From assembly GCA_005786815.1 (NCBI GenBank), contig SYDB01000082.1, positions 1-5,613 of the forward strand: a DNA stretch of 5,613 nt, given 5' to 3'. The notes under the pieces are model-generated. The model ran no database searches and was not told the origin of the DNA. It worked only from the letters and a program-made list of their open reading frames with translations. The position numbers and the translations under genes are program-made. Below are positions 1 through 5,613 of the stretch, piece after piece (within the stretch, counting starts at the first letter, position 1; the number at the start of each line of letters is the position of its first letter). This DNA comes from Burkholderiales bacterium (lineage in GTDB: Bacteria; Pseudomonadota; Gammaproteobacteria; Burkholderiales; Burkholderiaceae_C).

Positions 1-1
1 C

Positions 2-2164
2 GCGCATGCCATCAAGGGCGTTGTAGGCGAGAACCTACGACAAGCGATAGATTGGTTGCCGATGGGCCGACAACTCGTCACCATCAAAACCGATTGCGAT
101 TTGTCCGCGTATGTCCCCACATTGCCAGCATTCGAGGCATTGACATTGCAACCGCCAGACCGCTTAGGACTCAAAAGTTTCTATGAGACCTATGGCTTTA
201 AAGGATTGGCGCGCGCGATGTCTGATGACGCTGGTGTTTCAGATCAGACGAGCGATGGTGGTGAAGCTCCAGCCACCGCCTCAAGATTTACAAAACCATC
301 AAAGCCACAAGCCTCTGATGATATGTTTGAAGACATCAAGCCACAGCCCTCGCAAGTGACAACCAAACAGTACACCTGCGTGCTGACCTGGGATCAATTC
401 GATACATGGTTTGAAAAAATAAAACACGCCAGCTTGACGGCATTTGATACAGAAACGACTGCGATAGATGCGATGACTGCGCAAATCGTGGGCTTGAGCT
501 TTTCTGTGCAACCTGGCGAAGCTTGTTACATACCCTTAGGCCACAGCTATGGTGACGCACCCAATCAACTGCCACTCGAAGAAGTCATTGCCAAACTCAA
601 ACCTTGGTTTGAAGACCCCAATGCCTTAAAACTCGGACAACACATCAAATATGACCGCCATGTGATGGCCAACTATGACGTGCAAGTGCAAGGATTTGTG
701 CACGACACCATGTTGCAAAGTTATGTGCTGGAAGTGCATAAGCCCCATGGCTTGGCGAGTCTGGCGCTGCGGCATTTAGAGCGCCAAGGCCTCAGTTACG
801 AAGACGTCTGCGGCAAAGGTGCGCACCAAATATCGTTTTCGCAAGTAGAAATAGAGCGCGCCAGTGAATACGCTTGCGAAGACGCTGATATGACCATGGA
901 TGTGCATCTTGCGCTGTGGCCCCATTTGCAAGCGGACGAAAAATTAGCGTTTATTTACGACTTGGAAATCAAAAGTAGCGAAGCCTTGTTTCGGGTAGAG
1001 CGCAATGGCGTTTTAATTGATGGCCCCAAGTTGGCGACACAGAGCCACGCTTTAGGGCAGCGCATTGTTGAACTTGAAGATGAGGCGTATGCCATTGCTG
1101 GCCAACCATTTAACTTAGCAAGCCCTAAACAACTAGGCGAAATATTTTTTGACAAACTGGGATTGCCAGTAGTCAAGAAAACCGCCACGGGTGCGCGAAG
1201 TACAGACGAAGAAGTCCTCGAGAAATTGGCGCAAGACTATCCATTGCCAGCCAAAATTTTGGAACACCGCTCTTTGAGCAAACTCAAAGGGACTTACACC
1301 GACAAACTGGCGCAAATGGCCAATCCCAAAACGGGGAGGGTGCACACCCACTATGCGCAAGCGGTTGCGGTGACAGGGCGCTTGTCCAGCAACGACCCCA
1401 ATTTACAAAATATTCCTATTCGCACGCCAGAGGGTCGCAAAGTGCGCGAGGCTTTTGTGGCACCTACTGGCAGTGTGATCGCAAGCGCCGACTACAGCCA
1501 AATTGAATTGCGCATCATGGCGCATTTGAGCGATGACGCGGCTTTGCTGAAAGCCTTTCACGATGGCTTGGATGTGCACCGCGCGACTGCAGCTGAAGTG
1601 TTTGGCCTCTCAGTCGATCAAGTCAGTAGCGAGCAACGTCGCTACGCCAAAGTCATTAACTTCGGATTAATTTACGGCATGAGTGCTTTTGGTTTGGCTA
1701 AGGCTTTAGGGATTGATAACACCGCAGCTAAAAACTACATCACCCGTTACTTCGAGAGATTTGCAGGGGTAAAGCGCTATATGGACGACACGCGTGAGCA
1801 AGCCAAAGCGCAAGGGTATGTGCAAACTGTTTTTGGGCGGCGCTTGTATTTACCTGAAATCAATAGTGCAGCAGCACCGAGACGTGCTGGGGCGGAACGC
1901 GCTGCGATCAACGCGCCTATGCAAGGCACAGCTGCAGACCTGATCAAGATGAGCATGGTGAAAATTCAAAACGTGCTCGATGCAGAGCAACGTGGCACCC
2001 GCATCATCATGCAGGTGCATGACGAATTGGTGTTTGAAGTGCCTGAAGCAGAGGTGGAATGGGTCAAACAAGAGGTGCCACGTTATATGGCTGGCGTTGC
2101 GCAATTGAAAGTTGCGTTGCTGGCAGAGGTGGGTGTTGGCGCTAATTGGGATACGGCGCACTAA
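2..2164 (+). CDS. polA: DNA polymerase I, 5'-truncated by the window edge
   Basis: DNA polymerase I fills gaps during excision repair and replaces RNA primers on Okazaki fragments. The reading frame is open from base 2, and 720 residues are visible; full-length family members are about 930, so roughly 200 N-terminal residues lie outside. Bases 2-120 encode the end of the 5' nuclease domain (GVVGENLRQAIDWLPMG), followed by a variable Ser/Pro/Asp-rich linker. The 3'-5' proofreading domain keeps its metal ligands: FDTETT (Asp at 446, Glu at 452), KYDR (Asp at 653) and YACEDAD (Asp at 881). Polymerase motif A, DYSQIELR, starts at 1490; motif B, RRYAKVINFGLIYG, at 1637; and motif C, QVHDELVFEV, at 2012, with Asp and Glu at 2021-2026. 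Proofreading and polymerisation therefore both look functional, unlike PolA families that have lost exonuclease residues. The TAA stop is at 2162. No U-tract terminator follows. Confidence 0.98.
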   Translation, partial: AHAIKGVVGENLRQAIDWLPMGRQLVTIKTDCDLSAYVPTLPAFEALTLQPPDRLGLKSFYETYGFKGLARAMSDDAGVSDQTSDGGEAPATASRFTKPSKPQASDDMFEDIKPQPSQVTTKQYTCVLTWDQFDTWFEKIKHASLTAFDTETTAIDAMTAQIVGLSFSVQPGEACYIPLGHSYGDAPNQLPLEEVIAKLKPWFEDPNALKLGQHIKYDRHVMANYDVQVQGFVHDTMLQSYVLEVHKPHGLASLALRHLERQGLSYEDVCGKGAHQISFSQVEIERASEYACEDADMTMDVHLALWPHLQADEKLAFIYDLEIKSSEALFRVERNGVLIDGPKLATQSHALGQRIVELEDEAYAIAGQPFNLASPKQLGEIFFDKLGLPVVKKTATGARSTDEEVLEKLAQDYPLPAKILEHRSLSKLKGTYTDKLAQMANPKTGRVHTHYAQAVAVTGRLSSNDPNLQNIPIRTPEGRKVREAFVAPTGSVIASADYSQIELRIMAHLSDDAALLKAFHDGLDVHRATAAEVFGLSVDQVSSEQRRYAKVINFGLIYGMSAFGLAKALGIDNTAAKNYITRYFERFAGVKRYMDDTREQAKAQGYVQTVFGRRLYLPEINSAAAPRRAGAERAAINAPMQGTAADLIKMSMVKIQNVLDAEQRGTRIIMQVHDELVFEVPEAEVEWVKQEVPRYMAGVAQLKVALLAEVGVGANWDTAH

Positions 2165-2240
2165 AAAAGCGTTTAATTTGCTCAACAGATGACCTTGGTT
2201 TTGCCTAGAGAAGGCGGGATGTCCAAAATTTAGGTTTGCA

Positions 2241-2269
2241 ATGAGAAGAGACTACTTTGTGCCTATGAT
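2241..2269 (+). promoter_or_regulatory. Candidate sigma-70 promoter for the ZIP transporter gene
   Basis: A -10-like hexamer TATGAT (5 of 6 matches to consensus) lies at 2264-2269. A weak -35-like ATGAGA (4 of 6) lies at 2241-2246, with an ideal 17-base spacer. Normal promoter geometry puts transcription start at about 2276, the first base of the transporter ATG. No Shine-Dalgarno sequence precedes that ATG, which fits a leaderless or near-leaderless message. This is inferred from sequence matching only; such hexamers also occur by chance. Confidence 0.35.
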
Positions 2270-2275
2270 TCATGC

Positions 2276-3055
2276 ATGACGCTTATTACTATTTTTGTAG
2301 GGACCTTGGTGGCTGGCGTGGGTAGCGTATGGATTGCTGCAATGCTTGCCTATGCCTTGTTGTCACGATTTACCCAGCACTTATTGAGCCTCGCAGCCGG
2401 GGCGCTGTTAGCCACTGCTTTTACGCGACTTTTGCCTGAAGCATTTGAGCAGTCACCTGCTAGCGATATTTCTGCCCAAGTATTGTTTGCAGTTTTACTG
2501 ATGGGTTTGATTTTTTTCTTTTTATTAGACAAAGCCGAGTTATGGCACCACGGTCACGAGCATGCACACGGGCATACAGATTCAGCCCATACCCACCATC
2601 ACCATACTGGCGGAAGTTGGGCTGTTTTGTTGGGCGACAGCGTTCATGCTTTTGGCGACGGTATTTTGATTGCCGCTGCTTTTGTTGCTGATACGCGCTT
2701 AGGTACAGCAACTGCGTTGGCTGTTTTAGCGCATGAAGTGCCGCATCATATCGGGGATTTACTGGTATTGCGACATTCACTGGGCGACGCTAAATCTGCA
2801 CTATTGAAATTATCTTTGTCAGGTTGTGTGACTGTTGTGGGCGGGGTGGTGGGGTATTTGCTTGTGGGAGCTTTGCATGACCATTTGCCTATATTTTTGG
2901 TGGTGGCGGCCAGTAGTTTTATCTATGTAGCACTTGCAGACTTAATTCCGCAATTGCAAAAACGCTTGTCACCTGTTCAAACAACAGCACAGGTTGCTTG
3001 GTTGTTCATCGGGATTTTTTTGGTTGTTGGTTTAGGTGAATGGGCACATCATTAG
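2276..3055 (+). CDS. ZIP-family divalent metal transporter with His-rich loop
   Basis: This 259-residue inner-membrane protein probably moves zinc or a related divalent metal into the cytoplasm. About eight hydrophobic segments are visible, near residues 3-29, 34-52, 66-85, 115-137, 144-166, 178-200, 204-222 and 238-256. The loop after segment 3 (91-110) contains 11 histidines in 20 residues, typical of ZIP metal-binding loops. Segment 4 carries H124-A-F-G-D128-G, and segment 5 carries HEVPHHIGD (153-161), matching the LIV-1-type transport motif HExPHExGD except that the second Glu is His158. Segment 2 ends in LLPEAFE, and segment 7 in ADLIPQL, with Gln where I would expect Glu. ATG 2276 is the first start codon after the in-frame stop at 2231, and no ribosome binding site precedes it. 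Specificity (Zn, Fe, Mn) cannot be read from sequence. I would not assign zupT or gufA. Confidence 0.93.
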   Translation: MTLITIFVGTLVAGVGSVWIAAMLAYALLSRFTQHLLSLAAGALLATAFTRLLPEAFEQSPASDISAQVLFAVLLMGLIFFFLLDKAELWHHGHEHAHGHTDSAHTHHHHTGGSWAVLLGDSVHAFGDGILIAAAFVADTRLGTATALAVLAHEVPHHIGDLLVLRHSLGDAKSALLKLSLSGCVTVVGGVVGYLLVGALHDHLPIFLVVAASSFIYVALADLIPQLQKRLSPVQTTAQVAWLFIGIFLVVGLGEWAHH

Positions 3056-3059
3056 TCAG

Positions 3060-3920
3060 TTATGACTTCTCACAAGGCAAACCGGGTGTGTTGCACCATT
3101 CACTCCAACTGCCAGCATAGAGGCCTGTAGGGCCCAGGCCCGCAATTTCCATGGCCAGCACATTGGGGATGGCGCTTACGCCACTTCCGCAATGGTGCAC
3201 CACTGTGTTGGGTTGTCGGCCAGCTAACAGCAAGGCAAATTCCTCTCGTAATTGGGCTGCGCTTTTGAAGAAACCTTGTTCATTCAAGTTGGTACTAAAG
3301 GGGCGATTGAGCGCACCTGGAATGTGTCCGGCCACAGGGTCTAAGGGTTCTACTTCGCCACGAAACCGGGCGGGTGCCCTGGCATCGATCAATGTTTGGG
3401 ATGTTTTTAAATTGGCTTCGACCGTGGCGGTGTCTACTAGCGGCAGCAGCGGTGCGCGTACAGAAAAGTTACCAGTCTTTAAAGTGCTTGGTATCTCATT
3501 ACTGGTTGCCACTGCACCACCGGCAGCATTCCAAGCCTGTAAGCCGCCATCGAGCACGGCAACAGCAGCATGGCCGCACCACTTGAGCATCCACCACATG
3601 CGACCACAGTAGTTCACACCGTTGCGGTCATAGACCACGACTTGCGTGCTGTCGTTAACGCCCATACTGCGCAGCCAAGCTGCAAACACTTCTGGTTTGG
3701 GAAGCGGATGACGCCCGCCATTGGCTCGCTCTGCATCGTTGTGTGTTGACAGATGTGTGTCTAAATCTGCACGCAAAGCACCAGCAATATGTTGTTCTAA
3801 ATACTTTTCATTGCCTGCGCTGGTGTTGGTAAGTTCAAACGTGCAGTCAAACACCAAGTAATCGGCATTGCTGGCAGTTAAGTTTTGTAAGTCTTGAACC
3901 GAAATTAATGTGGTGTGCAT
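3060..3920 (-). CDS. Sulfurtransferase, 3-mercaptopyruvate/thiosulfate type (two rhodanese domains)
   Basis: This 286-residue cytoplasmic enzyme should transfer sulfane sulfur from 3-mercaptopyruvate or thiosulfate to an acceptor through a cysteine persulfide. The N-terminal rhodanese domain (about 1-135) is the structural, non-catalytic copy and contains HIAGA (44-48) and GRHPLP (69-74). The C-terminal domain (about 160-286) contains DARAPARFRGEVEP (179-192), whose arginines are the usual substrate-binding ones, HIPGA (199-203), and the active loop CGSGVSA with Cys244. CGSGV(T/A/S)A is the mercaptopyruvate-type loop; thiosulfate-specific rhodaneses usually have CRKGVTA. The ATG at 3918-3920 gives the family's usual opening (M-x-TTLIS), though no strong ribosome binding site is visible. 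The gene lies 24 bases after the Rieske oxygenase gene on the same strand, so it is probably the second gene of that operon. It converges on the ZIP gene with a 4-base gap. It resembles sseA, but orthology is not certain. Confidence 0.94.
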   Translation of the reverse strand: MHTTLISVQDLQNLTASNADYLVFDCTFELTNTSAGNEKYLEQHIAGALRADLDTHLSTHNDAERANGGRHPLPKPEVFAAWLRSMGVNDSTQVVVYDRNGVNYCGRMWWMLKWCGHAAVAVLDGGLQAWNAAGGAVATSNEIPSTLKTGNFSVRAPLLPLVDTATVEANLKTSQTLIDARAPARFRGEVEPLDPVAGHIPGALNRPFSTNLNEQGFFKSAAQLREEFALLLAGRQPNTVVHHCGSGVSAIPNVLAMEIAGLGPTGLYAGSWSEWCNTPGLPCEKS

Positions 3921-3944
3921 AGAGTCTTTGTGAGGGTGGTTTTA

Positions 3945-5072
3945 TTATGTAATAAGGCCCATTTTACGGCGATACCACTCGTGGAAATGCTGCATCCCGT
4001 CTTCCATCGGGCTTTGGTAGGGGCCAACTTCGTTGTCGCCACGTTGCATCAATGCTTTGCGACCAGCATCCATGCGTTCGGCAATCTCGTCGTCTTCGAT
4101 ACAGGTCTCCATGTAGGCGGCTTGTTGCGCTTCAACAAACTCGCGATCAAATGCAACGATTTCCTCTGGGTAGTAAAACTCCACCATATTGAGGGTTTTG
4201 TGAGGGTTGATGGGATGCAAGGTAGAAACCGTCAACACATGCGGGTACCACTCGACCATGATGTGCGGGTAATAAGTCAACCAAATCGCGCCATGGTCAG
4301 GCAACTCACCATTGCGGTATTTCAACAATACGTCGTGCCACTTTTGGTAAGTGCTCGAGCCTGGTTTGCCAAAACTCGATGACACACCGACGGTTTGCAC
4401 AGAGTAGTTTTCGTCAAACTCCCATTTCAGGTCTTCACAGGTGACGAAGTGTCCAAGACCAGGATGGAAGGGGCACACGTGGTAATCCTCAAGATAGACC
4501 TCGATAAAAGTCTTCCAGTTGTAATTGCATGTGTGCATCTCAACGCGGTCGAGCGCAAAACCAGTGAAATCCAATGCGGTGCGAGGCCCCATATGGGCTA
4601 AATCTGCTGCAATGTCTAAACCATTGTCTTCAAATAACAAACCATTCCATTCGCGCAAGGGATAGTTTTTTAGATTTAGACAAGGGTCTTGCGCAAAGTG
4701 GGGAGCGCCAAGTAGTTTGCCGGAGGGAGAGTATGTCCACCTGTGCAAAGGACAAACGATGTTGCCGCCGCCAGAGCTTTGCGCTTGCGTTTTGAGAGAG
4801 CCCTTGTCTTTCAAGATGACGGCTTGTCGATGCCGACACACATTGGAGAGTAGCTCGACCCCTTTATTCGAGCGCACAAGTACGCGTCCTCCACTTTCTT
4901 GTGGAAGTGCGAAGAAGTCGCCCTCTTCGGGCACAGCAAGTTGGTGACCCACATAGCGTGGGCCAGACTGAAAGATGGTCTCCAGTTCGCGCTGAAAGAG
5001 CGCCTCGTCAGAGTAACTGATAACTGTTAGTTGGGCTTGCGCCTGCTGCAGTTGAAGACTTAAATCAGACAT
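3945..5072 (-). CDS. Rieske [2Fe-2S] non-haem iron oxygenase, alpha subunit
   Basis: This 375-residue protein resembles catalytic subunits of aromatic ring-hydroxylating or N-demethylating oxygenases. The N-terminal Rieske domain (about 35-150) has cluster ligands C79-R-H81 and C107-P-L-H110. The 25 residues between H81 and C107 exceed the usual 15-17 and include an SSGGGN stretch. The catalytic domain carries NWKTFIE followed by E195-D-Y-H198-VCPF-H203, matching the D/E-x2-H-x4-H mononuclear iron site. The third iron ligand is probably Asp327 in CIEDDEI. The bridging residue between the Rieske and iron centres is Glu195 rather than the common Asp, as reported for carnitine monooxygenase CntA. 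The ATG at 5070-5072 has a weak AGG (complement of 5079-5081) 6 bases upstream. No beta subunit, ferredoxin or reductase gene is nearby, so the electron donor and substrate are unknown. The sulfurtransferase follows 24 bases later. Naming a substrate would be speculation. Confidence 0.93.
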   Translation of the reverse strand: MSDLSLQLQQAQAQLTVISYSDEALFQRELETIFQSGPRYVGHQLAVPEEGDFFALPQESGGRVLVRSNKGVELLSNVCRHRQAVILKDKGSLKTQAQSSGGGNIVCPLHRWTYSPSGKLLGAPHFAQDPCLNLKNYPLREWNGLLFEDNGLDIAADLAHMGPRTALDFTGFALDRVEMHTCNYNWKTFIEVYLEDYHVCPFHPGLGHFVTCEDLKWEFDENYSVQTVGVSSSFGKPGSSTYQKWHDVLLKYRNGELPDHGAIWLTYYPHIMVEWYPHVLTVSTLHPINPHKTLNMVEFYYPEEIVAFDREFVEAQQAAYMETCIEDDEIAERMDAGRKALMQRGDNEVGPYQSPMEDGMQHFHEWYRRKMGLIT

Positions 5073-5231
5073 GGGTGACCTGACCTAAAGACTCCCCACA
5101 GGGAGGTGGATGAAAAATAAATCAGACTAAAAGCTGACAGGGGAGTGCCATTGTACCCATGCCTCATCATGGTGCTGAGACACTCTAAAATAAACGTACA
5201 ACTTACTAAAAACAGACTGTTAACCATTTAT
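5073..5231. other. Divergent intergenic region between Rieske oxygenase and xseB
   Basis: These 159 bases separate two diverging genes and must hold both promoters unless transcripts enter from elsewhere. On the plus strand, TAAAAT at 5186-5191 matches the -10 consensus at 5 of 6, but no good -35 sits 16-18 bases upstream. On the minus strand, TACAAT (complement of 5150-5155) matches at 5 of 6, again with a poor -35 (TCAGCA). That site would give the oxygenase message a leader of about 70 bases containing the inverted repeats described separately. The weak -35 elements would fit activator-dependent transcription, but no operator can be named. Confidence 0.4.
5091..5146. repeat. Competing inverted repeats in the Rieske oxygenase leader
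   Basis: ACTCCCC at 5091-5097 is a perfect 7-base inverted match to GGGGAGT at 5140-5146, with 42 bases between. The same left arm (CTCCC, 5092-5096) also pairs with GGGAG at 5101-5105 around a 4-base CACA loop. The two pairings are mutually exclusive. The two right arms sit in an imperfect direct repeat, ACAGGGAG (5098-5105) and ACAGGGGAG (5137-5145). The element is upstream of the oxygenase start on the minus strand and upstream of xseB on the plus strand. It could be an operator with repeated half-sites, an RNA switch, or coincidence; the base matches are observed and the role is inferred. Confidence 0.4.
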
Positions 5232-5477
5232 ATGCCTAAGGCAAGCCCACCCATACCGCCAGCCCATCCTGCCCCCGCTAGTTACGAGGCTGCCTTAAAA
5301 GAACTGGAAGCCCTGGTGGCTGATATGGAGGCGGGCCAATTACCCTTGGCCCAGTTATTGACAGGTTACCAACGGGGCGCTGAACTATTGGCCTACTGCC
5401 GTGCGCAACTCGATGCCGTTGAGCAACAGATCAAGGTGCTCGATAACGGAGCCCTCAAACCTTGGACTGCTTCGTGA
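5232..5477 (+). CDS. xseB: Exodeoxyribonuclease VII small subunit
   Basis: XseB is the small subunit of exonuclease VII; several copies bind the catalytic XseA to degrade single-stranded DNA into oligonucleotides. The protein is 81 residues, the usual family size. After a proline-rich opening ([16 protein letters not shown]), the conserved core starts at [20 protein letters not shown] and continues through the two-helix hairpin [17 protein letters not shown] and [15 protein letters not shown]. The frame is open farther upstream, and a GTG at 5145 would give 110 residues, but the added segment has no family resemblance and would overlap the likely promoters. ATG 5232 is therefore preferred, although no Shine-Dalgarno sequence precedes it. 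The TGA stop overlaps the GTG start of ispA by 4 bases (GTGA), indicating co-transcription and translational coupling. xseA is not in the window. Confidence 0.94.
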   Translation: MPKASPPIPPAHPAPASYEAALKELEALVADMEAGQLPLAQLLTGYQRGAELLAYCRAQLDAVEQQIKVLDNGALKPWTAS

Positions 5478-5613
5478 TTCAAGGAATACAAACTTTGTCT
5501 CCCGCTGAATTGGATAGATGGTCTGATGAACGCTTGGTGTTGGTAGAAGAGGCGTTGTCAAACTGGATCAGTCCAGATGTACCAGCCGGTCTCGGACAGG
5601 CCATGCGCTATGC
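5474..5613 (+). CDS. ispA: Polyprenyl (farnesyl) diphosphate synthase, N-terminal fragment
   Basis: Only the first 46 codons are present; the gene runs off the right edge. The encoded family condenses dimethylallyl diphosphate with isopentenyl diphosphate to geranyl and then farnesyl diphosphate, precursors of quinone side chains and of undecaprenyl phosphate. The evidence is the segment [11 protein letters not shown] at the window's end, which matches the conserved lead-in to the (L/D)GGKRLRP motif of short-chain trans-prenyltransferases, plus the position directly after xseB, where ispA commonly lies. The aspartate-rich catalytic motifs are outside the window. The GTG at 5474-5476 overlaps the xseB stop. 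A TTG at 5495-5497 is in the same frame and has AAGGA at 5481-5485 nine bases upstream, so it is an alternative start giving a protein 7 residues shorter. Confidence 0.85.
   Translation, partial: MIQGIQTLSPAELDRWSDERLVLVEEALSNWISPDVPAGLGQAMRY

Noticed and set aside
2204..2216. Small hairpin GCCT-AGAGA-AGGC after polA as a terminator
   Set aside because: The stem has only four Watson-Crick pairs, extended at best by G-U pairs, and no U-tract follows.
2236..2269. TTGCAA at 2236-2241 as the -35 for TATGAT at 2264
   Set aside because: The spacer would be 22 bases, too long for sigma-70; ATGAGA at 2241-2246 gives 17 bases.
2546..2605. His-rich codon cluster as a DNA repeat element
   Set aside because: The CAC/CAT repetition is explained by the histidine-rich loop of the ZIP transporter; no regular repeat unit exists at DNA level.
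3122..3140. Perfect 6-base GC-rich hairpin (GGCCTG, 7-base loop, CAGGCC) as a terminator for the ZIP gene
   Set aside because: It lies within sulfurtransferase codons for a Gly/Leu/Pro repeat (GLGPTGL), and no T-run follows on either strand; codon repetition explains the symmetry.
3151..3612. 153-codon open frame on the plus strand, antisense to the sulfurtransferase
   Set aside because: The opposite strand encodes the catalytic Cys loop and substrate arginines; the antisense translation shows no domain.
3915..4382. 155-codon open frame on the plus strand, antisense to the Rieske gene
   Set aside because: The minus-strand gene has full domain motifs through this stretch, and the antisense product has no recognisable family features; it is a shadow frame.
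5145..5231. N-terminal extension of XseB from GTG 5145
   Set aside because: The added 29 residues are unlike XseB, the resulting length exceeds the family size, and the segment overlaps candidate promoter elements.

Overview
The window looks like chromosomal DNA of a betaproteobacterium in the order Burkholderiales, probably a Comamonadaceae relative. This rests on the protein flavour of every gene (PolA, 3-mercaptopyruvate-type sulfurtransferase, XseB, IspA) and on a remembered association of a Rieske oxygenase and a sulfurtransferase with the xseB-ispA block in that group. Base composition is near 50% GC by eye, lower than many Comamonadaceae. I see no insertion sequences, phage genes, CRISPR arrays, tRNAs or rRNAs.

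Layout. (1) 2-2164, plus: polA, cut by the left edge, so only the end of the 5' nuclease domain is present, with complete proofreading and polymerase domains. (2) 2165-2275: 111-base spacer holding a candidate promoter whose predicted transcription start falls on the next start codon. (3) 2276-3055, plus: a ZIP-family metal transporter with a histidine-rich loop. (4) 3060-3920, minus: a two-domain rhodanese-fold sulfurtransferase, ending 4 bases from the transporter gene (convergent). (5) 3945-5072, minus: a Rieske non-haem iron oxygenase alpha subunit, 24 bases upstream of the sulfurtransferase and probably co-transcribed with it. (6) 5073-5231: a divergent intergenic region with competing inverted repeats. 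(7) 5232-5477, plus: xseB, followed by a 4-base overlap with (8) 5474-5613, plus: the start of ispA, cut by the right edge.

Three functional blocks are present: DNA replication and repair (polA, xseB), metal transport and iron-sulfur/sulfur chemistry (ZIP, Rieske oxygenase, sulfurtransferase), and isoprenoid precursor synthesis (ispA). The xseB-ispA pair is a common bacterial operon. The least understood part is the Rieske-sulfurtransferase operon: no beta subunit, ferredoxin or reductase is encoded beside it, and its substrate cannot be read from the sequence. Most of the window is ordinary core genome. I found no convincing new system, but several details merit checking: a possible leaderless transporter mRNA, an extended loop inside the Rieske motif, and alternative leader hairpins.
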